Virus record (IMG/VR): IMGVR_UViG_3300032265_001977
Location: 1-50,144 of that record
Length of the DNA stretch: 50,144 bases
Reading direction: 5' to 3' (one strand)
Origin: a virus
Shown here: in pieces, positions 35,101 to 46,100 of the stretch
Position numbering within the stretch: the first letter of the stretch is position 1
Layout of the letters: every line of letters starts with the position of its first letter
Translations under genes and position numbers: made by a program
The notes under the pieces: generated by a model
Told to the model about the DNA's origin: nothing
Databases searched by the model: none
The model's input: the letters and a program-made list of their open reading frames with translations, nothing else

Positions 35101-37063
35101 TTCCCCATGTGCTACTGATACCATTAGTAGTTACTGCGGTAACTCCACCTGAGTTTACACTACTAACTGTTAATATTAAATCATTAGCTGGGCTTAATCC
35201 GCCTAATGCTGAGCCTAAAATCTTAATAGTATCATTGAGACTGTATCCAGAACCAGCTGTAGTCCTTGTTGCGGTATAAACTGTATTTTTTGCCACAATG
35301 GTAAATGCGGCGTTAATACCTGTTCCTACAATATTTGTACCTGTTACACCGGTGTATGTTCCTTGCGTAGGATTCCATTTTATACCAGAGTTTAATTGAC
35401 TCCAGTATGTTGTGTATGGAGGTTTTGGACTAGCTGTTAAAGTCAAACTTAGGCCTGTAGTTGTTCCTACAGTATACTGACTGCCACCAATAGCTGTACT
35501 TAATACAATAGTTGTTGAATTTAATACTAATGAAACATAGTATGTTGCTGTAGTTGAAAGTAAACTAGCACCAACGCTACCCGCAAAAGATACTGGAATA
35601 TTTACTGGTAAATTAGTTGTAGAACTTACTGTAACTGTATTTGATACAGCGGTTAAATTTATATTTGCGTATCCGCCAAAAGGTGCGCCGGTAACGGTTT
35701 GACTAAGAATAAAGTTTGGACTTGTTCCAGAAACAATATATGTTCCTGTTGGCATATTGCTACCAGAAAGTACAGATCCTACTGTAGGTACTGTTCCGCT
35801 TATATAAGTTAATGAGGTATTTTGAAAAGTACCTACAAAGCTAACTGTTGTATTTGTTGTTGCTGTAGCAGATACAGATACTGGTCCATTATCGGCTATT
35901 GCTAGATATGTGTAACCGTCATTACGTACTACGCTTCCAATTTTATAACTAGTTGCGCTTGTCCAGTCGCCTTGGAAACTAAATCCGGTTGTAAATGGTT
36001 GCCAGTATCCTGTTGCTGTACTTGGAACTTGATTAATACCATTTTGAATAGCAGTATAAGTATAGCCGCCATAAGTTACTGTATCGCCAACAATATAGTT
36101 AGATGCCGAACTCCATGAATTTTGGAATTCAAAACCGTTTACAAAAACACTAAATTTTGAAGCATCTAATGTTGTTCCAGAACTAGTATGTTGTGTTGTA
36201 CAAATCCACAAGTCGGCACCATAAGTAACCACATCGTTTACGCGATAGCGTGTAGCAGTTGCCCAAGTATTTTGATAAATGATACCAGCATTAAAAGTAT
36301 CCCAATTGCCTTGATTGTTTTCAAGACCTAAGGCAGTTGTTGATGCCGACACATGAGCGGCATTACACAAATATGTATAGCCGCCATATGTAACTAAATC
36401 ACGAGCTTTATATCGGGTATTAGCGGTCCAGCCACCAGATATCCAATTAATATTCTGAGCAAATGCTACCCAGTTGCTTTGATCTTTTTCAAGACCTAGC
36501 TGGCTTGTACCAGAAACTGTGCCTAATGTTCCAGCAGTATATGTTCCAGTTAACGCAAATGTTACTTGTGTTGTAGAACAACTTACAACTGTAAATGTTG
36601 TATTAACAGTATTAACTGTACCACTAGTACTAGTTGGACTAAACCCAGCTAGTGTGATTGTTGATCCGACCAAAAATGGTTGAACTACTTGTGTGTTATA
36701 AGTTAGGGTAGCTGTGCCTGTTGATACAGTAAACGCTGTGGCTGTTAATGTAGCGGTAGAACTAGCACTAGTATGAGGTGTTGTACATTGATAAACAATG
36801 CCTCCATATTGTACTTGATCGCCTAGTTGATAATAAGTTGCGTTTGCCCAAGCTCCAGTCCAACGACTACCGTCTGCCACCAAATTCCAATAAGGAGTTA
36901 TATTGTTTAAATCTGTAGCAAATAAACTTGAACTAGTATTGCTTATTACACAAATATAAGTTTTACCGCCTACTGTTACTACGTCGTCAACTACATACGA
37001 TGTGCTTGGTGCCCATGTACCTTGATACACAAACTTAATTCTACCTAGTTTAAATTCAGCCAT
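26198..37063 (-). CDS. Giant (3621 aa) fibre/baseplate-type virion protein A
   Basis: An exceptionally long virion protein. Residues ~11-390 plus one unit near 650-690 hold seven W-x-x-x-Y-x-x-x-D-x-V-x-Y-G-G-x-x-Y repeats resembling chitin-binding CBM5/12 modules, for example YVVDDVVTVGGKTYICV. A pectin-lyase-like entry follows (VFVASTGADVITNGQG, ~750). Six copies of an RD-x-Y-I-L-D-A-x-x-Y-D-x-x-Y-G-G-N helix motif lie at ~912-2121. The β-helix core is at ~2141-2288 (GVRNMTMNGLTGIL, RATNGNSSYGTYGVV). Propeller-like YGAGxFVAV and STNGTTWT repeats occupy ~2650-3165. The C-terminal virion motif is STDQDGNFNVGNLFGVQQ with PTQKAIKAYITAQI (~3430-3560). It is a colinear paralogue of the next giant gene. 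Probable role: long fibre or tail-side spike binding host polysaccharide. Confidence 0.8.
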   Translation of the reverse strand: MAEFKLGRIKFVYQGTWAPSTSYVVDDVVTVGGKTYICVISNTSSSLFATDLNNITPYWNLVADGSRWTGAWANATYYQLGDQVQYGGIVYQCTTPHTSASSTATLTATAFTVSTGTATLTYNTQVVQPFLVGSTITLAGFSPTSTSGTVNTVNTTFTVVSCSTTQVTFALTGTYTAGTLGTVSGTSQLGLEKDQSNWVAFAQNINWISGGWTANTRYKARDLVTYGGYTYLCNAAHVSASTTALGLENNQGNWDTFNAGIIYQNTWATATRYRVNDVVTYGADLWICTTQHTSSGTTLDASKFSVFVNGFEFQNSWSSASNYIVGDTVTYGGYTYTAIQNGINQVPSTATGYWQPFTTGFSFQGDWTSATSYKIGSVVRNDGYTYLAIADNGPVSVSATATTNTTVSFVGTFQNTSLTYISGTVPTVGSVLSGSNMPTGTYIVSGTSPNFILSQTVTGAPFGGYANINLTAVSNTVTVSSTTNLPVNIPVSFAGSVGASLLSTTATYYVSLVLNSTTIVLSTAIGGSQYTVGTTTGLSLTLTASPKPPYTTYWSQLNSGIKWNPTQGTYTGVTGTNIVGTGINAAFTIVAKNTVYTATRTTAGSGYSLNDTIKILGSALGGLSPANDLILTVSSVNSGGVTAVTTNGISSTWGTGVTYVIGDVVLWGVSSYICTLAHVAVTGNRPDNDTTATYWNLLASGTEQAVLTTQGDMFYYGSNGPTRLPIGTDGQILRVNNNVPAWQYYGQINNIVFVASTGADVITNGQGTTIDKPWASIRYACQQVEDGYLNTNAKMLMTMNKQFMMKETNNYVQNQYSVNVTGTATTVITVGGSSTSAQTTTTNLYQGMPISFANSTGSIYAGTTYWVATIPSSTTFTVATSYALATQGSPTLFTVGTGGANVGTYVYSASKTERDAGLIIQGLIFDVSRGGTYQTITNLNSFFSGGTLISGVNAYDIKPFVASENYLANVLVPAVLGNVAPTNNYQALNGISSGSRAIQQINTNYTAESGVTTKVSTLVGYITTALTNGTNVGSPTAITPNTTISIKTGTYNEILPINVPSYTALVGDELRSTVVQPYAADPQLATVVPKTVSAMTWIKGLIPNLMSNTTITPTSGNTATQVKTLPAGSTGSATAITNLQSSFTILYKSVASGLVNEPVIVMPQPTGYNTSSLTNTAYATTTGSNATGVTTGYGSALAQIQQNYAFLIKDTLQYITNNYSITLPALGERDIRYILDSLLYDLTYGGNTQSLVAGSAYYSLYQLQITSGQVTGFTQGLLRLKSIINLVAQGLSVASNGGVTSGNNITQLTSGSAGTPAAGGFAQDRIQNVVNWILNAAADSTVAPYTGGASSDLQTAYSAVSALSSNIASDATVWVSKYYQSVTFVNSALINRDAGLIVNALAYDMVFGTNFNAIQAARAFNRANTSATNLRAASSGELTPTLGAINFMYYKMKQIAASGAVAQIQTTIDDLNNYVQGGAAPLGITWSQPGLPLATYTGVTGLSVTGGGNGSAAFTITRASNGNGYYNYQITVTTAGASYTTNSKIRIGGDSIGGRRGTNDITLNVTQVSSGGVVVVTYSDISGTISLLTSNRAFLIAEGVKYFTNNYTSLTLSPYYSLAKTQRDTNYILDAIHYDMMYGGNWASQNAGMAYYSSLYGTQISAGFTAAFAATIGYVSTLVQSVVTGTAVGSPLQGTVTQVLPTTSGYVGSSLDATQIGSLMTLITNFVSNGLTSGAPTATITTIAGTTTTTFTTSSAHGLVVGDIIIPQTSSNGLTSTIIGSGTPYYVVSTPLTTTFTLSTSYNGTALGNSTFTAGTGLSIAVQTINMPYVGWASSQSLAAYATASAAIPTYQSSVVSYINTNYPALAYNTTYAQRDVNNVVLATMLDAVLGSNYASIQAGRAYNRTQDYQVQGYELVATTASMYYLSSLVATTLASYSTQATSAGGSVQLIINYLNQGQYATPQVNGTTTYNNNQSIIQGAEILRANIPFLAAEVIAYYAANFGGTVSSITTSVINTSANHNLNVNDPVMFSGTSAGGITTNTVYYVLTTPSTTSFTITTAEGYTNSNTGAVGTAVTLTAVPSPTMTVAYYHVATGSNSTTSDITYYLNAIIYDLQYTGNYRTLRAAQVLLNAVNGSAGSNMWLVRNACGVRNMTMNGLTGILPSTVNSFGTKRPTGGAYTSLDPGFGPNDSNAWVYSRSCYVQNCTMFGYAVVGARVDGALHAGGNRSMVANDYTCIIGDGLGWHTTGANSLSELVSVFNYYSYAGYMADLGARIRATNGNSSYGTYGVVAEGVDTTETPIYGVLNNRYNPAQITNTVTDATNAVLRLEYSNAGSNYTNTTTTVAGSGYNTAVIADEFRDSAVFEGRLIDTGTTSQSSVGGTSYVTATNTSQGGATGYITIAATDTALSNAYNQMRIQLLAGTGVGQTADIFTYTNGNKVAQVVKNSFTPILITSSSTTVFNVASTASLYAGMPIYLNSTYAGLTGAVTSGVTSAATLYYVQSTNFTATQFSVYTSSSGGVTSLSAVGGATVTVTATATTNNLITATNSLAAGQGITFNSSFNGIDAGTLYYVLALNLSSSSFSVSTYPNGPAVTITATGSASSTGTTGCVVFAAGWDHVVPGTTIQNTLDLTSGYIIEPRISYSGPGYTASARTVPSAAYSGVAYGAGSFVAVPTGGATTAYSTNGTTWTAGGGLGSSTTWTNVVYGGGQGAKATVVIGGFGGSGAVLQAVIGTGTTATQIVSITVINGGYNYTTPPNIVITGGNGSGATATCTVLNGAIQTVTMTINGSGYSSQPTVTANTGIVSSVTMNSWGKNYYVLGNITTTFSQPQGLNPTAFALNTSVTLGSYIQTGTGKIYYVASSGITSPSVTPTFDYTSATYNGVANGTCTLNYVATQAQGTAVLTNYGISAITLTVAGYGYTSVPSITIADSGAFFATVSSSTTAVAYASPTGISGSWLTSTSYASNQSLRWIAYGGGTFVAVGGAAGTGVALASSTPNNLSLKGNITSLSGSAYYSSVAYGAGVFVAVSTGSSNVSSYTANSSANWYNAGALPSSTNWTSVAFGNNRFVALATNGYIALQFITGLNSTSSTAWTSVPNCVGTTTSILSSSTTWTNISYGQGLFVATGQGTTCATSPDGINWTVQVMPGSSTNWSGAALGNPISNTLGAQPIWAAVSSSSGTAAASMRTGVQTRGRLKAFGGILIETRLTEPGSGYPKGNVTTTGTALITVDDTTNLSTSLANNQPVEFTGMDAYGLTSNVTYYVIGSTVTTTQFSVAASIGSTIAVTLTAGSGLAGTYRAGPVLTQFDPNRVTTAGIRVRMGDGALANPTFTNRGTNNATATSTTTGDGYGDLYQNASFVNVANLYSMPSAGANVQFASITGTAQWYKLVSISNQLGNPGNYTATFQINPTMTTLLAPTNGTLITTRLKYSQVRLTGHDFLYIGTGNQTQTNYPYVIAANAIQANQELNTGGGRTFFTSTDQDGNFNVGNLFGVQQSTGTATLNASAFNLAGLQSLTLGAVSLGVGSATITQFSTDPYFTANSDNVLPTQKAIKAYITAQIGGGSSSLNVNTITSGQIYIANNTISNTSGNQIYVSSKMLFTGGIDGAPVALAFFSQR

Positions 37064-37084
37064 TTTATTTTATTCCTCTGATAA

Positions 37085-37092
37085 TATTTATC
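37085..37092 (-). promoter_or_regulatory. T4-type late promoter box for giant protein A
   Basis: GATAAATA on the minus strand lies in the 48-base gap between the two giant genes, 21 bases before the ATG at 37063, with AGAGGAA as Shine-Dalgarno in between. It fits NATAAATA and the spacing is conventional. Confidence 0.6.
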
Positions 37093-37111
37093 TCAATTAC
37101 ATATTTAGGTT

Positions 37112-40100
37112 TTAGTTAGTACCAAAACCTGTTCGACCGGTTCTATGAGTTGAACCTCTCATAAAGAAATCTAAAGCTGCCATATTTCCGTCGACACCTG
37201 CTCCAGTTATATAGACTTTATTAACCATTTTTACCACTGATCCGCTAGTTCCGTTAGCTATTGTAGATCTTATAAAATTGGCGCCGCCCACTACAATAGT
37301 ACCCGCAGTTAATTGTCCAGTGAATGTATTAGAACCGCCCTGACTTAAACGGCTTGTCAGGTATGATTTAATAGCTTTTTGTGTTGGCAATACCGCATCG
37401 CTGTTAGCGGTGAATGTAGTATCAGTACTAAACAGTGTAACTACTACACTACTACCACCAACGCTAATACCACCCAAACTCAAACTGTTTAATCCACTTA
37501 GTCCAAATTGGCTAGCACTTAGCGTAACAATACCAGTAGCCTGTTGAACTCCAAATAATCCACCAACTTTGAAGTTACCGTCTTGGTCTGTACTTGTATA
37601 AAATACGCGGCCAAAGTTAGTTTCAACAGTTTGGTTACTTGGGACACTAGAGTATCCGGCATCTGGGTAACCTGGATAATTGCTAGTATCCTGGTCTCCA
37701 TAACCAATGTTTAAGAAGTCATGATTGGTTAATCGTGCTTGACTATACTTACTACGAATACTTACTACTGTACCGTTTGCTGTAGAATTAGCAACACTTA
37801 CACTAGGACTAACACTTACATTAGCTTCTAACAACGGAACTGCTGTGTTGAATACGCTGTAAGCACTTGTTACTTTATATACTTGACTTACTCCAGCAAT
37901 AGTCAAGTTATCTCCAGGACTTGGTAATCTAGTCAAGTTGTTTAATACAATAGTTAAACCTGTTTGATATGTGTCAGCAAATCCGTTACCAGTAATAACA
38001 ACCTGTGTACTTGCTGTAGTATATCCCACACCTCTATTATAGAAAGTCGGACTACTTAACACACCGTTGCTTGTTCTTGGATTTACTAAAGCTAATGTTG
38101 TAACGTTTGGGTCAACAAAACTAGCAGTAGGAACTACTGGGGTTCCGTTTGTGATATATCCTGATCCGGATTCCCATTGATTAATATAGTTAATAACTCC
38201 AGAATTTACAGTTGCTCGTCCTTTTGTTATACAGCCTGCGTTAATTGTGCTACCAGTTGATTGACCTGCTAGTGTCACAAACAAACCATTATATAACACA
38301 CCGGTATAGCCAAAACAAACAGCACTATATCCATCATTTGTTACTGCTTGTTGTATCCATTGTATACCGTCTTCGCTTGTATATGCGGTTGTTGATGTAT
38401 TGTTCAACGCTAAGAACACACCTTGACCGTATGTAACTGAAGTTGCAGCAATAGCAATGGTACTACTATACCAAGTTTTACCATCAAAAGTATAACAAGT
38501 TAACCCAGATAAACTAGACACAGCCACAAATATACCTTGACCGTATGCTATGCTTGTCCAGCGACCTGCTGGCATAGTACTTGCGGTCCACGTAGTTCCG
38601 TTTGTACTGTATGCAGCAGTTGTACTTGTAGCGGCATAAAAATTATAATTTTGAGAACCTTGTACAGTAAAATTATTACTTACAGTAATAGTGCTAGTTC
38701 CTGAATTTACATTAGTTACAGTAGTTCCGCTAGCTAACCCAGATCCAGTTATTATTTGTCCGGTAACAATTCCAGTTGTACTAGCTACCGTAAATGTATT
38801 AGTAGTACTGCTGCCGCCGCCAGTTAGGGCTTGTGTAACTAAAATTGGGCCCGTGCTAGATACGGCAACAAATAAGTTATTACCATATGTTATACTTGAC
38901 CAATTATTAGAACCGTCTGAATTTGTTATTGTAGTGCTTAAATTTGTACCTTCAAAATGTAACAATGCTAATGTATACGAATCACTTAATAGAGGTATCG
39001 TAGTTGGTGTAAATGTTGAAACATATTTTCCAACACCTTTTACAATTCTCACTTCATCCATGTATCCAGTAAAGTAAGAAGATCCTGCTGGGTTAGCCCC
39101 TAATGTTATTGGGCCTTGTATATAATTATTATTATCAGTATATGCGCTACCAGATGAAGCACCATTAACCCACATTGTTGTTGAACCACTAGTTCTCGAC
39201 ACCGCAATATGTGTCCATGTATTCAATGCTACTGCGGCAGAACCGGTAATAACAGTAGAACCGTTAACTTGTAATATTGGAACATACGTTGTATTTAGAT
39301 ATAATGTAGGAACAACTGCGGCTGAACCAGTAGTTCTAAAGTCTATAAGTATTTGGTTAACTCCTGCATTACCAGATCTATAAAACCATCCTTCTAATGT
39401 AAAATCGCCAGTACCAAGTACATAGTCTGTGTTTGACGCAGATTGAATATAAGTGTTAGCAGTACCGTCTAGGTATAACGAACTTGAACCAATCTTATAC
39501 TGTGTGGTACTTATTTTAGCATTACCAAATGCGGTAAATGTATGAGTACTTGGGAAATAAGATGACGACCATGTAACCCCGTAGTCATTACTATAAGCTA
39601 CACTATTTCCAGAATTTGCTATAGCAACAAATGTTCCGTTACCGTAAACTAAATTGCTCCAAGTAGTAGCACTTGGTAATGTATAACTTCTCCATCCTAA
39701 TCCGTTTGATTTACTGACCGCCACCGTACTATTTCCGCTGCCGCCAGAACTAATAATTACCCAATAGCCATTGCCGTAAGCAACACCTGACCAGGATTTG
39801 CTAGAAGGTAACGATAATGATGACCAATTTGTACCGTCTGTAGAATAAGCACCAAGAGTATTAGAACTTGGAATTGCCACAAATATACCGTTACCCCATG
39901 TAACAGCCGACCAACTAGTTCCAGCTCCTAAACTTATTGTTGTTTGTGCTACATTTTGTCCAAATGGTGGAGATGAGTAAATTGTTCGAGGTTCGATATA
40001 GTAAACGCTGGTGTTGTCTAGTACTGAAACAATAGGAGTTCCAGGGTTGATGTGATCCCAACCAACAGCTGCAACGTTCATAGATCCTGTTTTAGTCACT

Positions 40101-43100
40101 AGACTGATTGGGCTAGCACTTGTAGATGTTCCGGATACAGTCCCAGTACTTAACGATACTGCAAATGTTGATGTGCTAGGTATAGACTGAACGTAATAAG
40201 TTTGACCTAATATAACTCCAGTACCACCAAACAATGAAGTTGAGAAAGTACCATTCATTGCTCCAATACCTAAAGATAGCGAAGTCTTAGTTTGTGTACT
40301 AGTACCAATCATTGTACCGCTGCCATCGGCATTTAATGCCAAGGCCGCTGGGCAAGTTTTTAATATCATAGAACCAGTAGCACCATTTAAGTTAACGTTA
40401 GGACCGCCCGGTGATTGGCTAATTGTAAATGTTGTACTACTTTGAACTGTTGAAATATAATAAAATGTTTCTGTCTTTATATATTGGTCAAAACTTGTTC
40501 CAACAAATTTAATTGGTTGATTAATTTGAAACAAACTAGTATCCGAACAAGTAATTAGGTTACTAATAGCAGTTGTTTGTGTAACTGTTTGCGTGATTAA
40601 ACTTGATGCGATAGTAAAAGTACTTGAATTAATAATATTACTAATATAGTATTTTTGACTATCGGTGATAGCACTATCGATTACACTGGTAAACAATATT
40701 GGTGCTAATAATACCAAGGAACTAGTATTTGTTGATACCGTTAATGTTGGCACATTAGCCAAATATTGAGGAGCACTAGTCCCCCAATAGTTGTTAGCAA
40801 GTCCTGAACTAGTTCCTGCAGCAGTCGATGTGACACTAACTGATACTAAATTATTAGAAATAGTAAAATTAGTGCTATCAATAACATCCAGAATATAATA
40901 AACTGTACCAACACTTAGTCCTCCTAATGCAGTTCCAGTAAATTGTATTGGATAGTTTACCACCATGTTAGTAGTACTTCCTTGTAAGTAACTATTATTT
41001 GATGGAAAATTAATAGTCATACTCTGACCAGGTCCAGCAGTTACATTGGACAGTTGCCAAATATTTCCGTATAATTGATTAGTGATTTGAATAGTTGTAC
41101 TATCAATAATAGCATAGATATAATAGTAATATCCCGTTGTGACAGTACTAAAAACTCCTGAACCAGCCGACGAAAATGTTAATGGCATATTAACATACAT
41201 ACCTAATGTACTACCTACTGTTAATGTATTAACAGTTCCGCCAATAGTAGCAGTACACGTAGTTTGTGCCAAACCTGTAGATGTTATACTTGTAGTATAA
41301 TATGTAGGAATAAACTGCACTGCTTGATTTAAATATAATGTATTGGTATTAGCAGTGCCTAAAGTAAAATATCCTGTACCTGAATTTGTACTAGTTATTC
41401 GAAGGCTACTAAAAGATTCTTTTAATACATAAGCAAACTTACTAGTGCCGCCAGTAGTTCGACTATCAAAATAACTAATATATCCATACTGGCCAGCACC
41501 AGTTCCACTATTTATAAACAGTCGCATACCAGTATAGTTACCGTTGGTGTTGGTGTCTGATTGCGACAATTGAATATATTGATTACTGCCAGATTGTGCG
41601 TTATTACTAGCTGTTAGATAGCCAGCGCCGCCAGTAACTCCATTTGAATCTGTAGCGATACGTGTGTTAAACACACTATTACTTCTGATTTCGTCAGCGA
41701 TAGTTACAACGCCAACTCCAGCTCCTGAAATATTAAAGTTAGCATAGGCAGAATATTTTGAATTTCCTGTAACTTCTTGATAAAAACTAGGACTCCAAGA
41801 ACCTTGGTATGATAGACTTAAACCATAAATTGAGCTATTTCCAAACCCTGATGTAAATGCTGGAGGAACTGCAGTAGATGTACCGGTACTAGTAACTCGA
41901 TAAACATTATTACCGTTATACAAATATTGACCTATAATCGAATACGCAGTTGAAGCTGACCACTGTGACATAGACGACACTACAGGAACTCCTGATAGTT
42001 CTACTTGAGAAGCGTACACATAGGTATATTGACTTGCTAGGCCAGTATAGCCTCTTGGATAGAATCTAAATTGAAGTTGAGTATTTAAACCCGTGGTATC
42101 ATTTACAGCAAACCATAATCTATACCATCCAGCATTTGCAGCTGTTGTAGAGGTTTGTAAATTTATAGCGCCATATCTTACTGGAGTATAACCACCACTA
42201 GCACTACTTGGTGTAACAACTCCCGTTAAGAAATTATAATTTATACTACTAGTTACTGTTCCGCTAGCGCCACCTGAAAAAATTGCGTACAAATCAACAC
42301 TTGGGCTAGTTCCTTGTTTAATTTCTATGCTACAAGTATAGCTAAGATTACTACCTGCTGGAACCACGTTTCCAGATGTGCCAGGCGTTGGTACACTAAT
42401 GGACTGAATACCATTACCAGTCAACCCAGTTACATTAATAACACAATTATTAACATTATCAACTCCGCCTAATTGGCTGCCTGGAATATATAACTGGCTT
42501 CCTGAACCGGCAGAATAAACCGCATAACCACTGCCCGGATTTAGAACTGTTACAGCATATCCTGTACTAGTTACTGTAACGTTAAATGTTGCGTTAAGAC
42601 CAGTACCGCTAATATTTAAAGCACTTAGCCCTGTATAAGTTGTGCCAGCAGATGGTATACTAATATTCTGATATAAATAACTTCCATCAGTTCCGCTAGT
42701 GCCACCAGTTAACGTCCAACCTTCGGTTAAACCAGTTGGTGCTACTGTTACTTTTCTAAACGACACATTGCCATCGCTAGACCAACTTGCTCCAAGAAAG
42801 TTATTGCTAAAATTCAACATATTTGTTGTGCTAGTAAAATAATTACTGCCAGCATTAGTATAATCTAATCTTAACAACTGACTATTTGTGCCGTATGCTT
42901 GTTGTACAGTAGCTTGAACTTGACTAGACTGGTTGAAAATAATACCAGTAGCAGGTGTCTCAGTTGCATCGTATCCTGTGGCAATAACACCATATGTACC
43001 GTATGAGCTGTTACCGTTTGTTGCACGAATACGGCCACCAGCATCTGCCATATATCCACTATAGCCGTAGTACGAGAATACCGATACCGCTTCAGTTAAT

Positions 43101-46100
43101 GCGCTAGGGCCGGTACACCAGATACCAATTCCGTCATTGACGATGTGAGTAAAGTCATTACATACAATAGATTTATTACCACCATTGTGCAATGTACCAT
43201 CAATTTTCAATGCCGTGCATCCATTACCAAATGCGGTAACGTTTTGTACATAAGGACTGCGTCGGAAAATCCATGCAGTAGTATCGTTTGGTCCGTTACC
43301 TGGATCTAAACAAGCAAAACTGCCACCTGATGGACGCTGGATTGTATAAAGATCTGGAGCGCCTAACGTTCCTAATAAGCCAGTTAAGGTCATATTTCTT
43401 AAACCAGTGCCATTTCGTAAACGGAACATATCTTTTAAACAATCGCCCGCATAAAAATTCATTGAAACTGTTGTATTAGGTGTAGTTAATGTAATTGGTA
43501 TACCAGTTTGTGTTAGTTGTATATTAGATGCGTTAGCTGTAGCAGGCGCACTTATTGTTATACTATATGTACTAGTTAAAGCAGTAGCAGTAATAGTAAG
43601 AATAGTAGCACCACTTGGGATTCCAGAACCCGATATACCGGCACCTACTACTAAATTTGAATAGTTACTAACAAAATTAATAGTAGTACTATTAGAAGTA
43701 GTAGTACCTATGAATGAAAATGTTGGAGCATTTACTATTCCAAAACTTGTACTAGTTATAGTAGATCCAGCAACATAATATGTTTGACCAGCAGTTACTC
43801 CGCCCATTGCCGAATATATAAAAGTTGTAGATATAGTAGGATCAACAAACTGTACCGGCATTTGATCAGTTAATCCAACTGTTGACGATACAGTAAATGT
43901 ATTAGTTGGGGAAGGATTAATTGCTGTAACTGTGCCAGTAATACTTACTGCCGGTTGAACTACAACTCCGCGCAATTCGTCTCCAACTATAGCACAATTT
44001 TCTGGAACATATATAGGTAAAGATTCAGAATACGTTCCTGTTTTAACAAAAATATTAGCTGTGGTTCCGTTATTTGACTGTGGAACTTGGCTGGTACTTT
44101 GTGTACTTAATGCTGTAGTAAGTATGTTTAATAATACTGCCGCAGAAGCTGCAGCACCTGTTTCGGATGCTAATACATTACTAGTTTGATTAATTACTAC
44201 AGAATTTCCATTTAAAGTTTGATAACTTTGTGTTGTTGGTTGATTTGGAATAACATTTGTTGTTATTAGAGTTGACAAAAATTGTAAACTAGATACAAAA
44301 TAACTTATTTCGGTAAGTATTGCGCTATCAAAAAGAGTACCATTGCTACCAAAGGCAAAATAAGCCAACGTTGCAGCTACAGTTTGACTATTGCCGCCGC
44401 GAGATAAATCGTATACCACTGCATCGATTACGTACCCTGCATCTCTAAATGTTTTAGTTTCGTCGAATATAGAAGCTGGAGTATAACCGTTGGTGCTTTG
44501 TGACATATTGTATGTCATCCAGTTCCACATTTCGGTAATTAACCACATTTTATTTTGTTTTAATGAGGCAACTGCATTAGGATAGTTAGTACCTGCTCCT
44601 ACAATTTGTGTAGCATACTGGATTGATTTCCAAGGCTGATCCCATGTTTTTCCGTATGTTAAAATATCTTGTCCCGTAGAGCTACAAACATAGTATACAG
44701 CAGGCACAATGTTCATAGTGCTCCATGTTGGATTCTTACTAACAGCTTTTAACATATAGCTCTGTGTGCCAATTGGAATTGCTGCATATCCAGGACCTGT
44801 TGTATATGTTTCAATATCTCCTAAGGCATTTAACGCATTTTTCCTAGCGTGAGGAACATAAAAAATCCAATAGGTATTATTTGTATCTAAGTCAGGTCTG
44901 TTGCCAGATGTTGCTACATGATTTTGTACACAAACGTATGTTCCGTTTTGCCACACAGCAATATCACCAATTACATAATTTGTACTGTTGACCCACTTGC
45001 TAGTCCAAGAAGTTCCTGGAATTAACAAGGTCCAAAATGTGTAATTTACACCGACAAATGATAAAGATGCTCCGTCAGAGATAGCACCATCTGGGCCGAC
45101 ACTAACAACTAATGTATGATTGTTAGTAACACTTACTACTGCTTGGCCTGCAGTGAACGCAGGATTAATAATATTCATGCCAACACTAATACCATTAGTA
45201 CTATTAACTATTAACGTTGTTCCTGAACTGCCGCTAGCAGTATAAGTTGTTGACACAGAATAAGCTGCAGGATCTTGATTGCTGTTGTCTGCTATTGCTT
45301 CATAAAGCTGTCCGTGGCGTCGAACTACAGATCCTACTTTATACGTTCCAGATACACTCCAGTCATTTGAAAAATTATAACCTTGTGCTAGTAATGTCCA
45401 ATCGGTACTATCGGTACTAGGAACATTAGTAGTATTGTTAACAGTATTGCTAATATAAGTATACCCACCATATACTACAACATCTCCAGGTTGATAAATT
45501 GTAACATTGGTCCATGTGCCTTGATATTCTTTACCAGGAAACCATAATGTCCAGTTGGTTGGAATGAATGTAATATCAGAATTATAAGCTGAACAAATAT
45601 ATAAATCAGCGTTTAATTTAACAACATCACGAACTTTGTAACGTGTACTAGATGCCCATATGCCTTTGTATTCAATACCTTGATCAACAATAGTCCAACT
45701 TGACTGATTGTTTTCTAAACCTAATAAGGTTGTTGCAGCACTTGTATGGTTGGCAATACATTTATAAATGATGCCTCCATATTTGACTACATCATTTTTT
45801 CCGTAGGCAGTGCTAGTAGTCCAACCGGTATGCCATGCTGTAAATTCTGTATACTCAGTCCACTTGACCGCATCCGAGGCAAAGGTTGTGCTAGTATGTG
45901 CTGTGTTGCAATAATAAACAATACCGCCAAATATAACTATATGATTTAAACCATATGAGTGTCCAGTAGTCCAGTTGCCGGCCCAAGTTTTTCCGTCTGT
46001 TACTTTTTGCCAAACTGGATATGGAACAGCATACAAATCAGTATAAAAGTTTGAGTTAGCCACACTTGGTACTAAACAAGCGTATGCTGTTCCATCGTTA

